Source: Syncephalastrum monosporum B8922 (Eukaryota > Mucoromycota > Mucoromycetes > Mucorales > Syncephalastraceae). From it: 64,000 nucleotides of DNA. The stretch is from assembly GCA_000697355.1 (NCBI GenBank), contig JNEN01001248.1, positions 1-64,000 on the forward strand. Reading direction: 5' to 3'. Below the pieces are notes generated by a model. That model was not told where the DNA came from, made no database searches, and saw only the letters and a program-made list of their open reading frames with translations. Every line of letters begins with the position of its first letter. The first letter of the stretch is position 1. The position numbers and the translations under genes are program-made. This document shows positions 57,649 to 64,000 of this stretch, piece after piece.

Positions 57649-60600
57649 ATGGCTTTGTTGACAGCTACCCAGGAGTTCAATGGAGGTATTATCTTTGTGA
57701 GCTTCCTGATTTCAGTCGTTGGCGCACAGACGACGCTGGAGCTTCTGATGCGGCGGACGCATATCCATGGTCTGCACAATTGGTACCTACATGTGCAGTG
57801 ACGATCATTCCTTTTCACTCATACGAGGACATATTATTCGTATAATATAGGTTTCTACTATGTGCGGCTGCTTTCTGCATGGGTGGCGTGGCTATCTGGT
57901 CAATGCATTTCGTTGGCAATAATTCGTTGACGTTGTACTGGGAGCACGGTGTATACCACTTGAGTTATTCGGCTGGATATACTTTTGCGAGTCTTGTGGT
58001 CGCCATCGCATGTATGTTCGTCGCTTTTGCATTCGTCGGTATCACCGAGGAAGCTCGCTTATGGCGTATTATTCCAAGTGGTATCTTGGCCGGGGTAAGA
58101 ATTTTTTTATGGGAATAAGCATGTTTAGTCATTGTCCTAATGCTGTCGGGATCCTCCTCTTTTTGTTCTAGTGCGGAATTGCTGCCATGCACTATATCGG
58201 TCAGTAAAAATCACAAAAAAAAAAATTTGCTGCCATAATACATGTATATTCACCGCTGTGTGCCATCACTCTGTCTTTTGGCGCATGCGCGCTCTTATAG
58301 GTCAATTCGCCATTGATTTTTTCATTCTCGGATATAACCCCGGCCATGTGGTGGGCGCCGTCATCATTGCCTGCGCTGCCGTTGTCGCCGCGCTTTATAT
58401 TTTCTTCAAGTTTCGCGAGCAGTGGACGAGTCAATGGTATAAGCGCCTCGGGTCGGCCATCCTGATGACTACTGCCGTGTGTGGTATGTTACTGTTTAGC
58501 TAACAATGTGGCATGCTTACCAAGAACAATTGATTTGTATTAGGCATGCATTACACTGCCATGACAGGCACCATCTATTATCTACCCGATAGCGCAGCCG
58601 TACCACCCAAACCAGCTCTCGAAACGGCCGCGCTTATTGGAATCATCTGTGCTATCATTGTTGTGGCCTGCTTGATACTACTTTTCACAGGAATTCAGAC
58701 GGCGCGACGTGCTCTCGCCCTCAGCACCGAAAAAGTATTATCCACCGCGACCGTATCAGCCACACCGACAAGCACACAGCCCCAATTTCACCAGCAGCTG
58801 ACGCTGGGCGTCATCTATTTCGACCCAGTAGGTCGGATTTTGGTGAATTTGGACGGCGTTGTCCCAATGCAAAAAGTGATGATTGAGGTATGTGCTCGCG
58901 CTTTGTGGGGGTTTCCTCAGACGCGGACCCTGATTTGCTGCATGCACGTCAAAATGGCTTGTGTCACCATTGACCTCCATATCTCTATTAGGAAACAGGC
59001 GAGTTTGATGCGATGCATCCATTGTTCCTCCGATTCTTCGACATCGCCGCACGCTGGAAGCGGGGCAGCAGTTCCTTGACGAGCGGTAGCAAGTCAAACT
59101 CGAACAAGTCCTCCTTCCAGTCTTCGACACGTTCGAATGACGGCCACGCCGTTGCTGAGTCTCTATTCATCGACGCGGCGCGCGAATTAGCGAACGAATT
59201 GCGTGCGGCCTCCGTGACAGATTTGGGTTTACTCTTTGACACACCCTTCAAGGCCAATACGATTATGACCAGCAAGAAGCACCAGGGCATGTGGACAGCG
59301 ATACGAAAGAAGAAAAAGACAAAAAGCTACTCTTCCTTTGAGAGTGCTACAACGCTTGAGCAGCAGCCTGAAGACGACATGATGTATGCGGATGCCACGT
59401 TCACCAAAGAGGATCTGACCGAATGGCACCAAAAACGACGACGACGGCTTTCCTCTGACCAGATCCTCAGCGCAATCCGAAAGCCGCGTCAACAGCGCGA
59501 GCAAGCCAGCTCGGATGATAGGTACATGTTTTTTGTCAGAACCATCGATAAGAAGGAGCATCTCCGCCTCCTGTCCCACGGCTTCCGCTTTGGTGATCCC
59601 CTGTTTATCTCCAAGGTCATGAGCAATCAGCTACAGGTGCCGTCTGACTACATGGCCAATGCCTTCGACGACATGCTACAGTATGCGCGCGCTGTTGATC
59701 GCTTCATGGAGCCCATACCAACGACGGGCAGCTTGTCAAATACCCACAGCAACAGTGAGACCACACAGTCTGACGGACGCAGCAGCGCTGACATGACAAG
59801 TCGCGTCTTTGTCGGACTGCATGTCCTCGTACGAGAAACACCCCATGAGAGTCTGGATCAAATGCAGCTGCTGACGGATAGAATGCGCCGGCACGCGTTT
59901 CCCATGGTTCAACTGCAGTACGATGACGGGCGGTTCGCGGACACATTGACGCGCCAGGAACGTGCACAGGTGCAGCGACTGCAGGGTCAATCCTTGGTGG
60001 CTATGGCAGGCTTGCCGCGCGACAGTCTCAACAGCAGCACGACGGCAGCTCGCTTTTCAACTAGCACGACGTTGGTTGGGTCATCTTCATCTGCATCCGT
60101 CCCCGGCAGCCCCGTCTCGCCCGTCTCGCCGTTGGAGACCTCAAATGCGAAGCAACATGGCCGAAGCAATAGTAATACCACCGCGGATATGCAACAGCGA
60201 TTCATGAAGGCCATGGAAGCCGCGGCCCAAGAATTGGCGCGACACTATTCGGCATATATTACCATCCCCCTCGCTTCGGCTGCAAAACTCAACGGGCGCG
60301 TTGTGGACGTACCACCCTTTGGCATCACACCCGGACCGAGCCAGTTGATCCTGTACTGCGCATGCGTCACGATGCCCGGCTTACCCTCCGCCATGAACCA
60401 GACGACAGCCGAGCGACTCAAGTGTCAGCCTCTCTCGATCTATCGTACGCTGGCCTACCAGATCACGGACGATGCTGCAGCACGCCATCATACGCAGCAA
60501 CGACTGTACAGTCAACGGCGCCTTCCTGCCCAACCACAACCGCCCCGAAATGAATTATCCCAGGATGGGCCGGCTGCCAACCCCGAGAATCAGGCGACTG

Positions 60601-60839
60601 GATCACGCCTATCCGTGCTTTCGCTGCCACCGCCGCCGCGGACGAAGCGACGTCGGCCGGCCGGCCCGCTCAGCCTCTTCACCGAAATCATACCCTCCCC
60701 TCCTACATCACCCACTTCTCCTTCTCCCCAAGACATGGAAATGACCATACCGACTGCATACTCCACTGTACTGCCTGCGCGTGACCGCTTTTGGTGGCTC
60801 GATGGCATTATGGAAGAAACTGCGCATGACGCCGACTAG
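57649..60839 (+). CDS. MHYT-domain membrane sensor protein
   Basis: Exons 57649-57782, 57851-58094, 58172-58199, 58301-58483, 58544-58887 and 58992-60839 give 926 residues. The N-terminal third is a seven-helix membrane domain with three MHYT-type motifs: WSMHFVGNN near 62, AAMHYIGQF near 131 and GMHYTAMTG near 197. The conserved Met and His residues are proposed to hold a copper ion that senses O2, CO or NO in bacterial MHYT proteins. After a final membrane helix (LIGIICAIIVVACLILLFTG) comes a cytosolic region of about 660 residues with an FDP..GRILVNLDG segment resembling a degraded PAS-type fold and long Ser/Gln-rich linkers. No GGDEF, EAL or kinase domain is visible, so the output is unknown. 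Exon 3 is only 28 nt. Confidence 0.85.
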
Positions 60840-61083
60840 TAAAATCAAAATCAAAGCAGATACTATTCGGAAACAAGCAGAGAGAAAAGCGTGCGCCATG
60901 ATTTTCTTGCTGTTTTTCCATACCGTCATTTGTACATACACAGTGCATATCATCTCACTAGCATGATACTACATAAATAAAGAAATCACAAAAATAGAAA
61001 TGCTCCATGTTAAAAGTATACATGTACAAAAGCAGTTGATCCGGGCTGGGCATAGCGGCTGGGGTTTCTTCGTCCGATCCAGT

Positions 61084-62991
61084 CTATTCATTATCATCAT
61101 CGGACTGAGGTTCGGTATCGGGCACATGATCAGCATGCGGCTCATGTTCAGTATGCGGCTCGAGTACATCTTGGATGTTAGACTCGATGACGAGCGGCTT
61201 GCGTGCGCCGTAATAAAGCCAGGTGACATGCGTCTCAGCGGCCTCGCACTCGTTGAGCGCCTTTGTAAGGGTATCAGAGTAGACTTCGGGAGAAACATCG
61301 TTCGCATGGCATATCCACTGCTTGGCTTGCTTGTAGCGACGCTCGACGTAGTCCTTGATGAGATATCCCGTCTCCTTGAGAGCATCCGATCTAGCCCACT
61401 CGCCAACGGGAAGTTCCATCGCGTCCGCCTGCACCGTATCCGCATCGAACCCGACGTCCAACAAAATATCGTCGAGATGCATGAGGATCTGGCGATGCAC
61501 CTCGATTGATTCGAGGAAACGGACGGTCCATCCATCGAGAATGGTCATGTTGGGACCCAAACTGCTGAGGCCGAGATCGGGTTCGTAAATCTCGCATGCG
61601 CCGCCGGGTTTGAGGATCCGGTGCACTTGCTCGAGCACACTGTGCCAGCGGCGGTCAGGCGCGTTGATACACCACACCGAGCGCATCATGACACAGTCGA
61701 CGCTATTGTCTTCAAAGCTTTCAAGCCCGGTGCAGCCGTCGTGGACGGCGACCTTGCGCAGCTCGAGATTGGGAGGACAGCCCGTCGAGTTGCGGACCGT
61801 GCTGTAATCAATACCGACCACCTTGGCGTTTGGGTACTCGGTCGCCATCTCGTAGCACCAGTGGCCTGTGCTGCACCACCAATGCACAATCAGAGAAGGG
61901 TCTCTGAGCCGCATCTTATGGTTGCGACCCCAAATATGTCGGATGAGATAGTGCTGTATGCCATGATAAAAGACATGATAAGCCTTCTCGAACCACGTGA
62001 TTTTTGGGAAATGAAAAAAATGAAAAAACTTACCGTTCTTTGGGCACTGTCAAAAAAGGGAATTGCATAATGCATGAATTTTTTTTAGTACATCCATGTC
62101 TTGCCCCCGACCTCTGCAAACTTACATGTCCATATCTCTCTTGCGCTCCTGCTCGAAATCCGGAGAACTGTAGAGCTCTTGGATGAGACGCTCTCCCTCG
62201 TGCCGAGGCGAGTGGGGTGGCGGAGGAGCATAGCTCTGGTCGCTCGATACCGACTGAGACGACTTGTGACTGGACCGCGGTGACAAGGGTAGGCCTGGAT
62301 GTACTTGGAGCAGCTGCTGCATATCTTGCGAGTCTCGTTGTTGCTTTTGCTGAATCCGAGAATCCAACACGCTGAGATACGCGGTTGTCAAGGTGTCCAT
62401 ATCGTTACTGTCATGGTCCCTTTGCACATCTGACTTGAAGTATTGACTCCCACCGCTGCCTTCGCTTCTGGCAGGAGAAATGGGCGACGATGGCGAGCGA
62501 TGACCTTCGTGGTACAGCGATGAGGCTGGTGGTGACGAAGGAGAAGAAACACTGGAGTGGATAGAGCGAGAAGGTGAGAACCAGCCTGGCCGGAGCTTCC
62601 ATCGGCTTCGACTTCGACGTCGTTCATGAGAGTGCTTGTCGCTGTTGGTCGTGATTGTATCCTCTCGGAGGCTATACAAATCGTTGGAGGACCGGCTCAT
62701 GCGGAGCTGACCATGTGCATGAAGAGCATTCGGGGCCGGTTCGGTGTCCCGACGCGCCGCACCGTCGCTCACCGGTTCGCTTAAATAGCTCGTTTGCGAG
62801 GAGGAGCCTTCCGTCGACGGCCACCTAGGCAAGGCAGGTCTCTCGGGGGTATCGTCTCGGTCGCAAGGGGGGGAAATCACTGTTTTAGGTTCATAGCATG
62901 GATCAGCCACGAATGGGCGGGTATGGCTGAATCGGGAGCATGTATCTTGATCTGCCGAAACGCGCGAAGCTTTGTGCAACGCATTGCCCAT
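61084..62991 (-). CDS. SAM-dependent methyltransferase-fold protein with altered motif I
   Basis: Exons 62991-62126, 62046-62034 (13 nt) and 61986-61084 give 593 residues. The first 290 residues are disordered, Ser/Pro/Arg-rich, after an MGN start that is a weak N-myristoylation candidate. The C-terminal half is a class I methyltransferase fold: HWCYEMATEYPNAKVVGIDY (strand 2), VDCVMMRSVW, LEQVHRILKPGGACEIYEPD (the LKPGG motif) and later helices. Where relatives have an acidic D-x-G-C-x-T-G nucleotide loop, this copy reads VHWWCSTGHW, so the acidic residue and first glycine are replaced. The fold is clear; activity is doubtful. The 13-nt exon 2 rests on frame only. Confidence 0.72.
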
Positions 62992-63275
62992 GACTAGCTG
63001 GAAGTTGGATCAGTGATGAAGAAAAAATGAATATTGAAGAAAAAAAGATGCTAAAAACACACAGGTTTTTAAATTGCTTAAATGGTCATTGATCCTGGGA
63101 CTGTTCCCTAATTTTCGGTTGAACCCTTGTAGAACAAATTGATAGCTTCGAGAATGATTCTGTCTTCTTTTTTTGTTTTATTCAGGAAGATTTTCCACCA
63201 GGATGGAAAAAGTGAAAATTTTTCTCTATCTTTTTAAAGTATTTTCATTACATAATTTTCCACTTAGACGTTCGG

Positions 63276-64000
63276 TTACTGCTTTTTGGCTGACAACTGC
63301 TGATCGGACACTGTGTCGGGCGATCGATCGCTGAGCAAGGAAGAAGAGGACGACGCCGGAGGTTCAGTCACAGTTGTCAGCATGTAAGCTGCCGCTGCCT
63401 GCGCGATGCCGTAGCCGAGAAAACCGAGGATGGGTATACGGATCAGAATATAGGCAATGGCCGAGAATCCAAACAGGATATCCTTGCGGCCGCTGAACCA
63501 CTTGCGCTTTTCCTTGTGGGTCATACTCATACGCACGAAGTAAGGCTCGAGAAGCTCACGCATTAGGGCACGCATCCCAATCAGTGCACGGATCAGCCGG
63601 AAGGTTGCTGCACGGGGCAAGAACAAGAAACAGACGCCTACGACAGCGCCCTGGGTTTGGCCCAACGATTTGAAGGTCGCATAAGCACCTATGCACGGTA
63701 AGCCAAATTGTTTCTCGTTATATTTTTTTTTTTTCAGCGACTCTTTACCTGCCGCCGGGAAAACGAATTGGCCAACCACGGGCAGCAAAGACAGCAAGTA
63801 AATGACGATGCCAAGTCGTAGATTTTTCCATAGTCGCTTCATGTAGCCCTTCATGTTGGACCAGTACTCTTCGCGGTACTTGCGCTTGGCGAGCGACGCC
63901 GCGTACGGCTTCCGGTCTGGATGGAGCGAGTCGACGTAGCGCAGGGACTCCATGAAGAGGTCATCCAGCGGCTTTGGGTAGGCGTACCGCATGAACATCA
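63276..64000 (-). CDS. EI24/Rrt8-like multi-pass membrane protein (partial)
   Basis: Minus strand, exon 63688-63276 and an upstream exon from 63749 that runs off the window end, separated by a 60-base intron (63748-63689). The visible part has basic helices (KRLWKNLRLG), hydrophobic segments (IVIYLLSLLPVVGQFVFPAAG, GAVVGVCFLFLP, ILFGFSAIAYILIRIPILGF) and a conserved GYGIAQAAAAYMLTTV end, then a Ser-rich tail. This pattern fits the EI24/Rrt8 family (LDS/spore-wall proteins in yeast). The start and N terminus are outside the window. Confidence 0.5.
   Translation of the reverse strand, partial: MFMRYAYPKPLDDLFMESLRYVDSLHPDRKPYAASLAKRKYREEYWSNMKGYMKRLWKNLRLGIVIYLLSLLPVVGQFVFPAAGKESLKKKKYNEKQFGLPCIGAYATFKSLGQTQGAVVGVCFLFLPRAATFRLIRALIGMRALMRELLEPYFVRMSMTHKEKRKWFSGRKDILFGFSAIAYILIRIPILGFLGYGIAQAAAAYMLTTVTEPPASSSSSLLSDRSPDTVSDQQLSAKKQ

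Noticed and set aside
57198..57818. 206-codon minus-strand open frame
   Set aside because: Overlaps the leader and first exon of the MHYT gene in antisense and is rich in low-complexity sequence.

Overview
The window is nuclear DNA from a filamentous fungus, most likely an early-diverging one (Mucoromycota, probably Mucorales). The genes are split by many short introns (about 45-110 bp, with GTAAGT-like donors and CTAAC/TACTAAT-like branch sites). The spacers are AT-rich with long T and CT runs. The gene set includes Pus10, an SR protein with two zinc knuckles, and a fungal MHYT protein. The genus cannot be fixed from sequence alone. There is no sign of bacterial, plastid or viral origin, and no CRISPR array. 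Gene models below were spliced by hand from reading-frame continuity and family conservation; exon edges are mine and may be off by a base or two.

The first 10.4 kb is a repeat-derived region. Two copies of one long element face each other head to head (left arm 1-3022, minus sense; right arm 6471-10254 and beyond, plus sense). Each carries a three-exon gene for a protein of about 1,000 residues with a GIY-YIG-nuclease-like stretch. Each copy is broken by a different one-base indel, and the left copy has also lost about 0.85 kb at its 5' end. The 3.4-kb spacer between the arms holds a tRNA-Arg(UCU), a 239-bp Tc1/mariner-type MITE with a TA duplication, and a possible retroelement relic.

From 11.7 to 22.7 kb lies a dense run of plus-strand genes: an RRM/zinc-knuckle/RS splicing factor with micro-exons, two small unknown proteins (one secreted), the ESCRT-III subunit Snf7, a sphingoid long-chain-base kinase, a UPF0303 protein, an ArfGAP and the tRNA pseudouridine synthase Pus10. 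From 23.9 to 34.7 kb come a Ran1/Sks1-type protein kinase (minus), a PCID2/Thp1 PCI protein (minus), the ribosome-biogenesis factor WDR75/Nan1 (plus) and a type II Golgi glycosyltransferase-like protein (minus). From 37.9 to 47.2 kb come a LON-domain/RING protein, beta-tubulin, a Bud22-like protein and the Arf-binding coat adaptor GGA. From 50.8 kb to the end come a Boi-type SH3-SAM-PH-CH polarity scaffold, an MHYT sensor protein, a SAM-methyltransferase-fold protein and the C-terminal part of an EI24/Rrt8-like membrane protein.

Several genes share a trafficking theme (Snf7, ArfGAP, GGA) or a ribosome/RNA theme (WDR75, Bud22, Pus10, PCID2, SR protein), but they are separately transcribed. The most notable signals are the head-to-head GIY-YIG-like element pair, a beta-tubulin with Tyr at 167 and Ala at 198 (both benzimidazole-resistance positions), four apparent GC-AG introns, several exons of 7-28 nt, and a methyltransferase with a changed SAM-binding motif.
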